DNA from: Alkalibacillus salilacus
Lineage (GTDB): Bacteria > Bacillota > Bacilli > Bacillales > Alkalibacillaceae
Direction: 5' to 3'
Length of the DNA stretch: 64,000 bases
NCBI RefSeq assembly: GCF_030812915.1
Contig: NZ_JAUSTQ010000013.1
Coordinates: 1-64,000, forward strand
Positions 33,606-42,954 of the stretch are shown one piece after another (within the stretch, counting starts at the first letter, position 1; the number at the start of each line of letters is the position of its first letter). A program made the position numbers and the translations under genes. The notes beneath the pieces are model-generated. The model ran no database searches and was not told the DNA's origin. It saw only the letters and a list, made by a program, of their open reading frames with translations.

Positions 33606-34349
33606 ATGAGTACAGACCAATATGTCCATATATTAGACATTCCGTTTATAAACACAACAAAAGAACAGTTTATTGCTCAACAAGTATTGCCGGCATTAAG
33701 CCAAAATATACCTTTACATATTGTGACGGCCAACCCTGAGATTGTGATGGAAGCACATCAGAATCCGCGCTACCATCAGATTGTTAAGGAAGCGGATTAT
33801 GTGGTTCCAGATGGTATTGGAGTCATTATGGCTTCAAAACTGGTTAATAATCGTTTGAGTGAAAGAATACCAGGTATTGAATTATTCGAGCGAATGTTGG
33901 AAATTGCTCACGATCATAATAAGTCAGTTTATTTTTTAGGGGCAAAAGAAGAGGTCGTTGAACAAGCCGTGACCAATATTCAATATCAGTATCCAGGATT
34001 AGATGTAGCGGGATATCATCATGGCTATATTGATATCCATGATCAGGCTGTTTTCGATGAGATACAAACTGAAGAACCAGATTTTATTTTCGTAGCACTT
34101 GGTTTTCCGAAACAAGATGAATGGATTCATCACTATAAGGGAATAGTAGGGAAAGGTATACTAATGGGAGTTGGAGGCAGCTTTGATGTCATGGCTGGTG
34201 AATCAAAGCGAGCGCCTAAAGCATGGATCAAGTTAAATCTCGAATGGTTATATCGCTTAATCAAACAACCATCGAGGTTGATTAGAGTGCTTAAGTTACC
34301 GTTATTTCTAATCAAGGTCTTATGGGGGAAATATATCAAAAAAGGTTGA
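33606..34349 (+). CDS. tagA: ManNAc transferase TagA (WecG/TagA/CpsF family)
   Basis: The 247-residue GT26 enzyme transfers ManNAc from UDP-ManNAc to GlcNAc-PP-undecaprenol, the second step of WTA linkage-unit synthesis. Family motifs are HIVTANPEIVMEAHQNPRY (about 38-56), ADYVVPDGIGVIMASK (about 64-79, catalytic Asp), FIFVALGFPKQDEW and GVGGSFDVMAGESKRAPKW-like (GGSFDVMAGESKRAPKAWI). ATG 33606 has GAAAGGAA about 6 bp upstream; ATG 33600 directly abuts it. The donor is made by MnaA. It is followed 6 bp later by a glycosyltransferase gene. Confidence 0.94.
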   Translation: MSTDQYVHILDIPFINTTKEQFIAQQVLPALSQNIPLHIVTANPEIVMEAHQNPRYHQIVKEADYVVPDGIGVIMASKLVNNRLSERIPGIELFERMLEIAHDHNKSVYFLGAKEEVVEQAVTNIQYQYPGLDVAGYHHGYIDIHDQAVFDEIQTEEPDFIFVALGFPKQDEWIHHYKGIVGKGILMGVGGSFDVMAGESKRAPKAWIKLNLEWLYRLIKQPSRLIRVLKLPLFLIKVLWGKYIKKG

Positions 34350-34355
34350 TCCCCA

Positions 34356-35459
34356 TTGCGTATCCTTCATTTAAATGCAGGGAATGAAACAGGTGGAGGC
34401 ATGCATCATATCTTATCCCTTTTATCACAATTTAACCGAGGTGAAGTCGTGTTAGGTGTGTTTGAAGAGGGGGAGATGTTAAGACGTGCCCAAGAATTAA
34501 ATATTGAAACGGTGCTGTTTAAGCAAAGCAAGCAACATGATTTTAAAGTATTGCCTGATTTAGTGAAATTCATTAATCGTAATAGCTTCTCCTTCGTGCA
34601 CACTCACGGACCGCGGGCAACGTTTTTAATGGCTTTAATTAAGTGGGCCATTAAGTCACCAATCTTAACAACGATCCATAGTGATCCTCGTCACGACTTT
34701 TTAGCGCAAGGCTTAAAAGGGAGAATATGTTACTACTTGAATCGACTGTCATTTAAAGTAGTCGATCATTTTGTCGTGGTCTCGTCCAAATTTTCTGAGC
34801 TTATGCAGAATCAATATAAAATCCCCAAAACAAAAATTTCCACCATCCTAAACGGCATAAATTTCAACGTTCAATACGAACCTTATAGTAAAGAGGAAAT
34901 GGGTTTTGATAAAAAGTCTATTTTAATCGCGATGGTGGCAAGGATTGAGCCTGTTAAACAGCCATTATTAGCCATTAAAATGATTGAAGAGGTTATTAAA
35001 GAACATTCTAATGTACGTTTAATGATGATTGGAACGGGTATATACAAAGGAAAAGTCGAACATTACATTAAGCAACACAATTTGACAGAGCATGTTCATT
35101 TATTAGGCCATCGAGATGATGTGCAACGATTGATTGTTTCATCTGATTTACTATTGCTCACGTCTAAAAGCGAAAGTTTTCCATTAGTTTTATTAGAAGC
35201 GGCTCGCGCAAAAGTGCCGATTATCACAACAGATGTTGGCGATGTAAAAAAATTAATTCCTAGTTCGGAATATGGTTGGGTTGTCAATCAAGATAATCAA
35301 GCGATTACTGACATAGTGCAACAAGCTATTAAGTCAACAACAGATGGTACAGGTAAGAAGAAAGCGAAACAATTGTATCAATTTGCTTCGTCCAAATATT
35401 CATTGAAACAATTCAGTGACTCCGTACGTCAAATATATGAAAACGTTAAGATTTTATAG
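34356..35459 (+). CDS. Glycosyltransferase family 4 (GT-B)
   Basis: The 367-residue enzyme starts MRILHLNAGNETGGGMHHILSLL and has a C-terminal donor domain with IAMVARIEPVKQPLLAIKMI (about 193-212) and LLLLTSKSESFPLVLLEAARAKVPIITTDVGDVKKLI (about 265-300, the E-x7-E region). The start is TTG 34356 with AAAAGG 9 bp upstream, 6 bp after tagA, so it is co-transcribed with tagA. Its place between tagA and tagO suggests glycosylation of teichoic acid or a related glycan, but the sugar is unknown. Confidence 0.86.
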   Translation: MRILHLNAGNETGGGMHHILSLLSQFNRGEVVLGVFEEGEMLRRAQELNIETVLFKQSKQHDFKVLPDLVKFINRNSFSFVHTHGPRATFLMALIKWAIKSPILTTIHSDPRHDFLAQGLKGRICYYLNRLSFKVVDHFVVVSSKFSELMQNQYKIPKTKISTILNGINFNVQYEPYSKEEMGFDKKSILIAMVARIEPVKQPLLAIKMIEEVIKEHSNVRLMMIGTGIYKGKVEHYIKQHNLTEHVHLLGHRDDVQRLIVSSDLLLLTSKSESFPLVLLEAARAKVPIITTDVGDVKKLIPSSEYGWVVNQDNQAITDIVQQAIKSTTDGTGKKKAKQLYQFASSKYSLKQFSDSVRQIYENVKIL

Positions 35460-35495
35460 ACCCAAAAACATTTCTAACGAATGACTTGCAAAAAA

Positions 35496-35504
35496 TGTTA
35501 TAAT
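35496..35504 (+). promoter_or_regulatory. Extended -10 promoter of tagO
   Basis: TGTTATAAT (35496-35504) lies 79 bp before the tagO start. A second weaker element TGTTAAAAT follows near 35532-35540. No convincing -35 is visible. Confidence 0.42.
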
Positions 35505-35582
35505 AAGGACTATTAGTCAAACGTACAAATATGTTAAAATGATGTTCGGTATTTTTATGTTAAAGACAAGAAGGTGACCACA

Positions 35583-36641
35583 GTGACGCAAGAATTAATA
35601 ATTATATTCCTATCAACGTTTGTATTAGCGGTGATAGTGACACCTTTAATTATAAAATTAGCTAAGAAATATAATCTCGTCGATTGCCCGAATGATCGGA
35701 AGAAACACAATGGTTCAATTCCATTAATGGGTGGGTTGGCGATTATTATCCCTGTCTTAATTATGGGGATCATATTGCAACCTGAAAGTGAACACATGTT
35801 AGGAATCGTTATAGGTGGCTCGCTAATTATCATAGCTGGTGTCTTAGATGACCTATTATCATTAAAACCACTCACGAAGCTAGTCATCCAAGTTGCAGCT
35901 GCTGTCATTGTCATGTCTTCTGGATTAATGATTGAAGCATTGACAGTTCCATTTATGGGCCACGTCGATCTAGGAATTCTAAGTTATGCAGTAACATTGT
36001 TATGGATTATCGGTGTAACAAATGCGCTTAATTTAATTGACGGATTAGACGGTTTAGCTAGTGGGGTTGCCGCCATTGCTTTTGGCAGCATTTTAGTCAT
36101 GGCTATTAGTGATGGGACAACAGTTGTGATTTACCTGAGCATCTTATATGTCGCAAGTTTGTTAGGTTTTTTAGTTTACAACTTTTACCCAGCGAAGATC
36201 TTCTTAGGAGACACAGGTTCACTATTTATTGGTTATTCACTAGCCGTTATTTCAATGCTCGGTTTATTTAAGAATGTAACAGTATTCAGTTTTATCGTAC
36301 CAATTATGGTATTGATGATTCCGATATTTGATACATTATTTGCGATTATTAGACGGACAATTAATAAGCAACACATTATGACCGCTGACCGTATGCATAT
36401 TCACTATGTATTGTTGGGGTTAGGTTTCGGGCATCGGAATACCGTTTTAATCATTTATGCATTTAGCATCATGTTTGGTGCTTTAGCGATTGTCTTTACG
36501 AACGCAACCATGATTTTGTCGTTAATCATTATGGCATTCTTAGTTATTGCATTACACTTTTTGGCTGAACTGACAGGACTCGTTTATGGTGGACGAATGC
36601 CGATTATTCGACGGCTTAAGAAATTGGTGAATTTAAAATAA
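35583..36641 (+). CDS. tagO: Undecaprenyl-phosphate GlcNAc-1-phosphate transferase TagO
   Basis: The 352-residue polytopic enzyme (about 10-11 TM) moves GlcNAc-1-P to undecaprenyl phosphate, the first step of WTA assembly. Family motifs are NDRKKHNGSIPLMGGLAI (about 36-53), GVLDDLLSLKP (catalytic Asp pair, about 87-97), ALNLIDGLDGLASG (about 145-158), FLGDTGSLFIGYSLA (about 205-219) and ADRMHIHYVLLGLG (about 265-278). GTG 35583 has AGAAGG 8 bp upstream; the GTG at 35574 overlaps it. It is a single gene with its own promoter and terminator, consistent with supplying more than one polymer. Confidence 0.95.
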   Translation: MTQELIIIFLSTFVLAVIVTPLIIKLAKKYNLVDCPNDRKKHNGSIPLMGGLAIIIPVLIMGIILQPESEHMLGIVIGGSLIIIAGVLDDLLSLKPLTKLVIQVAAAVIVMSSGLMIEALTVPFMGHVDLGILSYAVTLLWIIGVTNALNLIDGLDGLASGVAAIAFGSILVMAISDGTTVVIYLSILYVASLLGFLVYNFYPAKIFLGDTGSLFIGYSLAVISMLGLFKNVTVFSFIVPIMVLMIPIFDTLFAIIRRTINKQHIMTADRMHIHYVLLGLGFGHRNTVLIIYAFSIMFGALAIVFTNATMILSLIIMAFLVIALHFLAELTGLVYGGRMPIIRRLKKLVNLK

Positions 36642-36666
36642 TGTGTTATGAACTTCGTGCTTTAAG

Positions 36667-36696
36667 AAAGATGGTACACTAGTATCATCTTTTTTA
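36667..36696 (+). terminator. Terminator after tagO
   Basis: AAAGATGGTAC pairs with GTATCATCTTT (36667-36692, one G-T pair), followed by a T run. Confidence 0.78.
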
Positions 36697-36825
36697 TGTG
36701 TAATACGACATTTAAAATTGTGGGTTGAGCAGTATGATTCTAAAAACATATTGCGTTACATGCGAATTTATAAGATAATACACATTGTTTGTAGTACTTT
36801 GTGATGTAGGAAAGTGGGAATCGTT

Positions 36826-37635
36826 ATGCGATCGGCAATCACTGTTTTATTTGAACAGATAAAATATTTTTATTTAGTGCGTCGACTATCATTATATGAA
36901 ATAAAGAGTAATACATCTTCAAATTATTTGGGGATGGCATGGGAACTCATTCAACCAGCGATCCAAATCACAATCTTTTGGTTTGTGTTTGGTTTTGGAA
37001 TTAGAGGACGAGCACCAATAGGAGATGTTCCTTTCTTCCATTGGATGTTAGCTGGAATTGTCGTTTGGTTCATGATAAGCCAAAGTATTCTCAAAGGAAC
37101 GAAATCGATCTATTCCAATGTACGGATCCTGTCCAAAATGAACTTCCCGATGAGTGTGATTCCAAATTATCACATCTTTGCGCAGTTATATCCACATCTT
37201 GTGTTACTAGGGTGTGTGTTAGTGCTCATGCAATTTTTAGGTTATGGGGCTAGTCTTCATTATCTCCAATTGCCTTATTATTTATTTGGCACATTAGCGA
37301 TTTTGTTTAGTTTAACCTTAATCACGTCGACACTCGCTACCATTGCGCAGGATGTTCATAAGTTTATTCAATCAATCATGAGAATGTTATTATATTTATC
37401 ACCAATCTTGTGGCCGCCACAAACGCTTGACCAAGATTGGATCGTTACAATTATGAAGTTAAATCCGTTTTACTATATCATTGAAGGTTATCGTCAAGCG
37501 ATATTAGGTAATGGTTGGTATTTCATTGACCAATGGGAGTATACACTTTATTTTTGGGCTATAACAATCATCCTATTTATTATGGGATCCTACTTGCATG
37601 TGAAATTCAGAAGACATTTCGTAGACTTTATTTAA
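36826..37635 (+). CDS. tagG: Teichoic acid ABC exporter permease TagG
   Basis: The 269-residue ABC-2 permease has an amphipathic start and six TM helices. LYEIKSNTSSNYLGMAWELIQPAIQITIFWFVF (about 21-54) and MRMLLYLSPILWPPQTL with LNPFYYIIEGYRQAILG (about 190-230) are typical of TagG and related polysaccharide exporters. With TagH it flips completed WTA across the membrane. ATG 36826 follows GTGGGAA at usual spacing; the GTG at 36814 would add four residues and cannot be excluded. tagH begins 17 bp downstream. Confidence 0.93.
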   Translation: MRSAITVLFEQIKYFYLVRRLSLYEIKSNTSSNYLGMAWELIQPAIQITIFWFVFGFGIRGRAPIGDVPFFHWMLAGIVVWFMISQSILKGTKSIYSNVRILSKMNFPMSVIPNYHIFAQLYPHLVLLGCVLVLMQFLGYGASLHYLQLPYYLFGTLAILFSLTLITSTLATIAQDVHKFIQSIMRMLLYLSPILWPPQTLDQDWIVTIMKLNPFYYIIEGYRQAILGNGWYFIDQWEYTLYFWAITIILFIMGSYLHVKFRRHFVDFI

Positions 37636-37651
37636 AATTGGATGTGTCAAT

Positions 37652-38449
37652 ATGAGTAAAACCGTAAAGGTGAATAATGTATCAAAACGTTATAAATTAT
37701 ATGGTCGTAAATTAGATAGGCTGCGCGACTTAATCGTCCCAGGCAAATCTTACGGGAAAGACTTTTACGCCTTGAATGGTGTTAGCTTTGAGGCGGAACA
37801 TGGCGATATCATTGGATTTGTTGGGGTAAACGGCTCAGGGAAATCAACGCTCTCGAATATTATTGCAGGTGTAATCCCACAAACGTCTGGTGAAGTAGAA
37901 GTCAATGGCCAAGCAGCTTTAATCGCCGTTAATATTGGCTTAGACCGTAAGCTGACAGGTCGAGAAAACATCGAGTTGAAATTGTTAATGTTAGGATTTA
38001 ATAAGAAACAAATCAGAGAGCTTGAACCTGATATCATTGAATTCTCTGAATTAGGTCAGTTCATCGACCAGCCTGTTAAATCTTATTCCAGTGGTATGAA
38101 ATCACGGTTAGGCTTCTCAATTTCGGTTAATATTGATCCAGATATTCTTATCATTGATGAGGCACTTTCAGTCGGAGATAAAGCATTCGCAGAAAAAAGC
38201 TTAGCGAAGATGAAAGAATTCAAAGAAGCAGGGAAGACGATGTTCTTTGTCAGTCACTCAATCGGACAAATGCGCTCTTTTTGTGAGAAAGTATTATGGT
38301 TAGAATATGGACAAGTGAAGAGATATGGGCCTGTTGATGAAGTGTTGAATGAATATGAACAGTTTTTGGATCAGTATAAACACATGACCAAGAAAGAGAA
38401 AAATAAACACCGAAAAGCAGCATTAAAACGACAAAATCTGGTTGAATAA
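37652..38449 (+). CDS. tagH: Teichoic acid ABC exporter ATP-binding protein TagH (short form)
   Basis: The 265-residue ATPase energises WTA export with TagG. Walker A is GVNGSGKST (about 57-65), the signature is SYSSGMKSRLGFSI (about 142-155), Walker B is ILIIDEALSVGDKAF (about 164-178) and the H-loop is FFVSHS. B. subtilis TagH has a long C-terminal extension after the ATPase domain (527 residues in total); here the protein ends at a basic tail (KKEKNKHRKAALKRQN), so it is the short form common in other polysaccharide exporters. Confidence 0.92.
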   Translation: MSKTVKVNNVSKRYKLYGRKLDRLRDLIVPGKSYGKDFYALNGVSFEAEHGDIIGFVGVNGSGKSTLSNIIAGVIPQTSGEVEVNGQAALIAVNIGLDRKLTGRENIELKLLMLGFNKKQIRELEPDIIEFSELGQFIDQPVKSYSSGMKSRLGFSISVNIDPDILIIDEALSVGDKAFAEKSLAKMKEFKEAGKTMFFVSHSIGQMRSFCEKVLWLEYGQVKRYGPVDEVLNEYEQFLDQYKHMTKKEKNKHRKAALKRQNLVE

Positions 38450-38484
38450 TTGTAGAATCCTGTTGTTTATATTCGATTCTCTTA

Positions 38485-38493
38485 TGTTATAAT
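38485..38493 (+). promoter_or_regulatory. Extended -10 promoter of the sulfate-activation operon
   Basis: TGTTATAAT (38485-38493) lies 52 bp before the sat start. The whole tagH-sat gap is only 96 bp, too short for an S-box or T-box leader, and no such fold is seen. The element equals those before tagO and the glucosaminidase gene. Confidence 0.48.
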
Positions 38494-38545
38494 TTATAAG
38501 AGTGTATGCATCAAAATCAATTCGGTAACTAAGTAGGAGGTAACT

Positions 38546-39703
38546 ATGACACAATTAATTGCAGCCCATGGGGGCGAATTAGTGAATCGAGAATTACCAG
38601 CTAATGAGCGCGAACAAGCGTTGAAGGAAGCTGCTGATTTGAAGGTTTTAGAAGTGAATGATTGGGAAGTATCGGATATTGAATTAATTGGTATTGGTGG
38701 TTTTAGTCCATTAACTGGATTTATGGGCAAAGAAGACTACGAAAATGTTGTGCGTCAGACGCGTTTAGCTGATGGCACAGTATGGAGTATTCCAATTACT
38801 TTATCTGTCACAACTGAAGAAGCTGATAAATATTCAATTGGAGAAACTGTTGCGCTTAAAGGTGCAGACGGTGTGATTTACGGAACATTAACAGTTGAAG
38901 AAAAGTATGAAGCTGATAAACAAGTAGAAGCACAGAATGTTTATGGGACAACTGACGATGGCCATCCAGGCGTTAAGAAATTATTCGAACGTGGTGATGT
39001 ATACATAGGTGGTCCGATTACGTTATTAAATCGACCAGATCACGGCGAGTTTGAAAAGTTTTATATGGATCCAGCTGAAACGCGTCAAATGTTCAAGGAT
39101 TTGGGTTGGAAGACGATTGTAGGATTCCAAACACGTAATCCAGTTCACCGTGCGCATGAACATATTCAGAAAACGGCTTTAGAAGCTGTTGATGGACTTC
39201 TATTAAATCCATTAGTTGGTGAAACGAAGTCAGATGATATTCCAGCAGATGTTCGAATGGAAAGCTATCAAGTCATTCTAGATAACTATTATGTAGATGA
39301 GCGTGTGCGGTTAGTTATTTATCCAGCTGCCATGCGCTATGCTGGACCGAAAGAAGCGATTTTACACGCGATTGTACGTAAGAACTTTGGTTGCACGCAC
39401 TTTATTGTGGGCCGTGATCATGCTGGTGTCGGCGACTACTATGGCACATACGATGCTCAACGATTCATTGAACAATTCGAAGACGAATTAGGCATGACGA
39501 TTTTTAAATTTGAACATGCTTTCTATTGCACGGTTTGTGAGAACATGGCTTCAGCTAAGACATGCCCTCATGATAAAGAAAACCATGTGCATTTAAGTGG
39601 TACAAAAGTTCGCGAGTTACTCCGTAATGGCGAGCGGCCACCAAAAGAATTTTCAAGACCAGAAGTAGCAGATGTACTTATTAAAGGTATGAAGCAAGTA
39701 TAA
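38546..39703 (+). CDS. sat: Sulfate adenylyltransferase (ATP sulfurylase)
   Basis: The 385-residue enzyme makes adenosine 5'-phosphosulfate (APS) from ATP and sulfate. Active-site motifs are [13 protein letters not shown] (about 193-205) and [17 protein letters not shown] (about 288-304); C-terminal Cys residues ([18 protein letters not shown]) are the zinc-type site of the homo-oligomeric bacterial and archaeal enzyme. RBS AGGAGGT lies 8 bp upstream. It starts an operon with an SLC13-type permease, cysC and cysQ. In B. subtilis sat and cysC lie in the cysH assimilation operon; no cysH is present here. Confidence 0.96.
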   Translation: MTQLIAAHGGELVNRELPANEREQALKEAADLKVLEVNDWEVSDIELIGIGGFSPLTGFMGKEDYENVVRQTRLADGTVWSIPITLSVTTEEADKYSIGETVALKGADGVIYGTLTVEEKYEADKQVEAQNVYGTTDDGHPGVKKLFERGDVYIGGPITLLNRPDHGEFEKFYMDPAETRQMFKDLGWKTIVGFQTRNPVHRAHEHIQKTALEAVDGLLLNPLVGETKSDDIPADVRMESYQVILDNYYVDERVRLVIYPAAMRYAGPKEAILHAIVRKNFGCTHFIVGRDHAGVGDYYGTYDAQRFIEQFEDELGMTIFKFEHAFYCTVCENMASAKTCPHDKENHVHLSGTKVRELLRNGERPPKEFSRPEVADVLIKGMKQV

Positions 39704-39719
39704 AAGGGGAACTATCCCA

Positions 39720-41504
39720 ATGACTTTGGAAATGGTCTTAGTATTAATGATCACTATAGCCATGTTTGTCGGGTTACTATTTGAAGTAGCCCGACCAGAC
39801 ATGGTTGTTTTTACAGCATTAGGTATTTTATTGTTAACAGGGATTTTAACACCTGACGAAGCTCTTAAAGGGTTTTCAAACGAAGGCATGTTAACGATTG
39901 CCTTATTGTTTATTGTGGCTGGGGCTGTGCAGAAAAGTGGCGTCACAGATCGACTGGTGAGTAAGTGGCTGCAAAACACACGATCCATGGCAGGTGTCAC
40001 GGGTAAATTTTTCGCACCGTTATCGTTGTTTTCGGCATTCTTGAACAATACACCAATCGTAGTTACATTCACGCCTGTGTTACGTAAATGGTGTCATGAT
40101 AAGGGGATTGCCCCGTCTAAATTGTTGATACCATTGTCTTATGTGACGATTCTTGGTGGTACGATTACCTTGATGGGGACATCAACAAACTTAGTGGTTC
40201 ACGGGATGTTGAAGGATTACGGATTTGGAGGGTTTTCATTTTTCCAATTAGCGATTGTTGGTGTGCCAGTGACAGTGATTGGTTTGGTATATGTGACTTT
40301 AATCGCGCCCAAGATTTTGCCGTCATATAAGAGTTTTCAAGATAAGATGCGGGAAAATACGCGGGAATACATAGCTGAATTAACTGTGGGCAGTGATTTC
40401 CCTTATACGAATCAATCAGTTGTTGAGGCTGGCTTGCGTGATTTGGAAGGATTGTTTTTAATCGAGATCCTGCGTGATAATGAGATTATCTCCCCTGTTA
40501 GTTCACATACTGTGATTCGTGCTAACGACCGTTTGATTTTCACAGGCTTAATTTCAACGATTGCTGACTTAGAGAAAATAAAAGGGCTGTATCTGGAGAC
40601 AGGGACGGATCTGAAGTTAGAGGATCTTAAAAATGGTGATGGTCAGACGCAGCTGTTAGAAGCTGTGGTATCACATGATTCATCATTACTGAATAAAACG
40701 ATTAAACAATCACAATTTCGCTCACGGTATGATGCTGGTGTCATTGCTGTTCACCGCAATAATGAGCGAATTCAAAGTAAAATTGGTGATATTGTCTTAA
40801 AGCCTGGGGATACGTTGTTGTTACTCACAGGCGATCATTTTATCGATAATCATCAGCATTCCGATGATTTTTATGTCATCTCAAGTTTAGGAACGCCGAA
40901 GAAATTAAATGAAGACCCAGTCAAAGGCTGGTTCTCGATCATCGTGTTAATTGCGATGGTAATGTTAGTGGCGGTAGGCTTATTAAGTATGTTTAAGGCG
41001 ATGTTGTTGGCCGTGTTATTATTATTGATTGGACGAGTAGTAACACCTAATGAAGCGGCGGGGTATATGCAATTCCATGTGCTTCTATTAATAGCAAGTG
41101 CCATAGGAGTTGGAACCGCCATGACTAAGACAGGTCTAGCGGATTACATAGCACAACAAACGTTGAGTTTAGTTGAACCATTAGGGCTATTGGCTATTGT
41201 TGTGTTAGTCTATCTATTAACGAATCTATTTACTGAATTGATCACCAATGCTGCGGCAGCTGTATTAATGCTTCCAATTGCGATTGAAATGGCTGGGCAG
41301 TTGAACATTGACCCGATTGGATTAGCTGTTACTGTAGCGATTGCAGCTTCTGCTAGTTTTGTCACGCCAATTGGCTATCAAACGAATTTAATTGTTTATG
41401 GACCAGGTGGCTATAAGTTTAGCGATTATATTAAAGTAGGATTACCATTATCATTAATCGTCATGATTGTTACAACAATGATTATTTCACAAGTATGGAT
41501 TTAG
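39720..41504 (+). CDS. SLC13-type (sulfate) permease with RCK_C domains
   Basis: The 594-residue transporter has two blocks of TM helices (about 5-190 and 400-594) flanking two cytoplasmic TrkA-C/RCK_C domains (about 215-300 and 310-395; [30 protein letters not shown] and [31 protein letters not shown]). [14 protein letters not shown] with [12 protein letters not shown], and [18 protein letters not shown] with [17 protein letters not shown], are the paired SLC13/DASS signatures. Its place between sat and cysC makes sulfate the probable substrate. It starts 17 bp after sat. Confidence 0.9.
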   Translation: MTLEMVLVLMITIAMFVGLLFEVARPDMVVFTALGILLLTGILTPDEALKGFSNEGMLTIALLFIVAGAVQKSGVTDRLVSKWLQNTRSMAGVTGKFFAPLSLFSAFLNNTPIVVTFTPVLRKWCHDKGIAPSKLLIPLSYVTILGGTITLMGTSTNLVVHGMLKDYGFGGFSFFQLAIVGVPVTVIGLVYVTLIAPKILPSYKSFQDKMRENTREYIAELTVGSDFPYTNQSVVEAGLRDLEGLFLIEILRDNEIISPVSSHTVIRANDRLIFTGLISTIADLEKIKGLYLETGTDLKLEDLKNGDGQTQLLEAVVSHDSSLLNKTIKQSQFRSRYDAGVIAVHRNNERIQSKIGDIVLKPGDTLLLLTGDHFIDNHQHSDDFYVISSLGTPKKLNEDPVKGWFSIIVLIAMVMLVAVGLLSMFKAMLLAVLLLLIGRVVTPNEAAGYMQFHVLLLIASAIGVGTAMTKTGLADYIAQQTLSLVEPLGLLAIVVLVYLLTNLFTELITNAAAAVLMLPIAIEMAGQLNIDPIGLAVTVAIAASASFVTPIGYQTNLIVYGPGGYKFSDYIKVGLPLSLIVMIVTTMIISQVWI

Positions 41505-41514
41505 GAGGATTATA

Positions 41515-42120
41515 ATGACAAAATCAGAGAATATCGTTTGGCATGATTCAAAAGTAGTTAAAGAAGAACGCCAAAAACAAAAAGGTCAGAAAAGTGCTGT
41601 TGTGTGGTTCACAGGTTTATCTGGAGCAGGGAAATCAACTATTTCAGTTGAGGTTGAGAATGAGCTCTATCGCCAAGGCTTACACACGTTCCGTTTAGAC
41701 GGTGATAATGTCCGTCATGGATTGAATAACAACTTAGGATTCAGCGCTGAGGACCGTGCTGAAAACATTCGTCGTGTCGGTGAAGTAGCTAAATTAATGT
41801 CTGATGCTGGCTTATTAACGTTAACAGCTTTTATTTCTCCATATCGAGAAGACCGTGATAAAGTTCGCGAAATTATGGATGACGACGAATTCATCGAAGT
41901 CTATGTGGCTTGTGATTTAGAAGTTTGTGAATCACGCGACCCTAAAGGCTTGTATCAAAAGGCAAGAGCTGGTGAAATTAAAGGATTTACAGGTATCGAT
42001 GACCCGTATGAAGAACCTAAGAATCCTGAGTTAGTGGTTCATTCTGATCAGAACTCATTAGAAGAATGTGTTCAGCAAGTTGTTGATTACTTAAGACAAA
42101 ATGGTTATTTTGAGGCGTAA
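41515..42120 (+). CDS. cysC: Adenylylsulfate kinase (APS kinase)
   Basis: The 201-residue enzyme phosphorylates APS to PAPS, the donor for sulfotransferases. The P-loop is [14 protein letters not shown] (about 31-44), followed by [34 protein letters not shown] (about 61-94) and the lid region [25 protein letters not shown] (about 142-166). RBS AGGAGG is 8 bp before ATG 41515. It lies 11 bp after the permease gene and abuts cysQ. Confidence 0.96.
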   Translation: MTKSENIVWHDSKVVKEERQKQKGQKSAVVWFTGLSGAGKSTISVEVENELYRQGLHTFRLDGDNVRHGLNNNLGFSAEDRAENIRRVGEVAKLMSDAGLLTLTAFISPYREDRDKVREIMDDDEFIEVYVACDLEVCESRDPKGLYQKARAGEIKGFTGIDDPYEEPKNPELVVHSDQNSLEECVQQVVDYLRQNGYFEA

Positions 42121-42912
42121 ATGATGATTAAGGAATTAGCGAACATTGCACTTGATGCTGGTAGGGAGATTATGGAGATTTACAAGAAAGACTTTGATGT
42201 CGCATATAAAGAAGATGAATCCCCATTAACGATTGCGGATGAACAGGCTCATGCTGTTATTGAAAAAGGATTACGCCACCATTTTCCGATGACGCCTATT
42301 TTAAGTGAAGAAGGCGATGACATTACTTATAGTGAACGAAAGGAATGGGATCAATTCTTTCTAGTTGATCCACTTGATGGCACAAAAGAATTCATCAAGA
42401 AAAACGGTGAGTTCACGGTTAATATCGCGCTTGTTGATGGCGATTACCCTTCTGTTGGCGTTATTTATGCGCCTGCGTTAGACATTTTATACGTAGGGAT
42501 TATTGGTGAAGGAACTTATAAATTAAGCCAAGCTTCAGAAGCCAATATTGAAACAAAAGATGATATGAAGAATCTTAGTCAAACGCTTCCGTTAGAACTA
42601 ACAAGAGATTCGGTTCGTGTTGTGGCGAGTCGTTCGCATATGTCTGAAGAAACAGAGGCGTTTATCGAGGAGCTCAAAGCAGAAAATGGCGAAGTTGAGA
42701 CTGTTTCATCAGGTAGTTCATTGAAGTTCTGTTTAGTGGCTGAAGGTGAAGCGGATTATTATCCACGATATGCACCAACGATGGAATGGGATACAGGTGC
42801 AGGGCAAGCGATTGTCGAAGCTGTTGGTAAGACGGTTGTGAGATATGAAGACGATGAGCGGTTTTATTATAATCGAGAAAATTTAACTAATGGTTGGTTT
42901 TTGGTGAAATAG
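42121..42912 (+). CDS. cysQ: 3'(2'),5'-bisphosphate nucleotidase CysQ (PAP phosphatase)
   Basis: The 263-residue enzyme belongs to the lithium-sensitive, Mg-dependent phosphatases and should convert PAP, the by-product of PAPS use, to AMP. Metal-binding motifs are LSEEGDD (about 61-67), VDPLDGTKEFIKKNGEFTVNIAL (about 82-104) and the C-terminal EWDTGAGQAIVEAVG (about 221-235). ATG 42121 directly follows the cysC stop; RBS GAGG lies inside cysC. Its linkage to PAPS synthesis rather than to inositol metabolism supports the PAP call. PAP also arises from PAPS reductase, so the gene alone does not prove sulfotransfer. Confidence 0.92.
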   Translation: MMIKELANIALDAGREIMEIYKKDFDVAYKEDESPLTIADEQAHAVIEKGLRHHFPMTPILSEEGDDITYSERKEWDQFFLVDPLDGTKEFIKKNGEFTVNIALVDGDYPSVGVIYAPALDILYVGIIGEGTYKLSQASEANIETKDDMKNLSQTLPLELTRDSVRVVASRSHMSEETEAFIEELKAENGEVETVSSGSSLKFCLVAEGEADYYPRYAPTMEWDTGAGQAIVEAVGKTVVRYEDDERFYYNRENLTNGWFLVK

Positions 42913-42915
42913 AAG

Positions 42916-42952
42916 AAGAGCTTATTCCTTTAGGTAGGAATAAGCTCTTTTT
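42916..42952. terminator. Bidirectional terminator cysQ / sulfotransferase gene
   Basis: A perfect 14-bp stem AAGAGCTTATTCCT (42916-42929) / AGGAATAAGCTCTT (42936-42949) with a T run on the plus side lies between convergent stops. Confidence 0.9.
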
Positions 42953-42954
42953 GT

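Noticed and set aside
38450-38545. S-box or T-box riboswitch before sat
   Set aside because: The gap is 96 bp, of which only about 45 nt would be transcribed from the predicted promoter; no conserved riboswitch core or antiterminator is visible.
39653-40072. Minus-strand open frame across the sat/permease junction
   Set aside because: Overlaps two well-supported plus-strand genes and has no supporting RBS.
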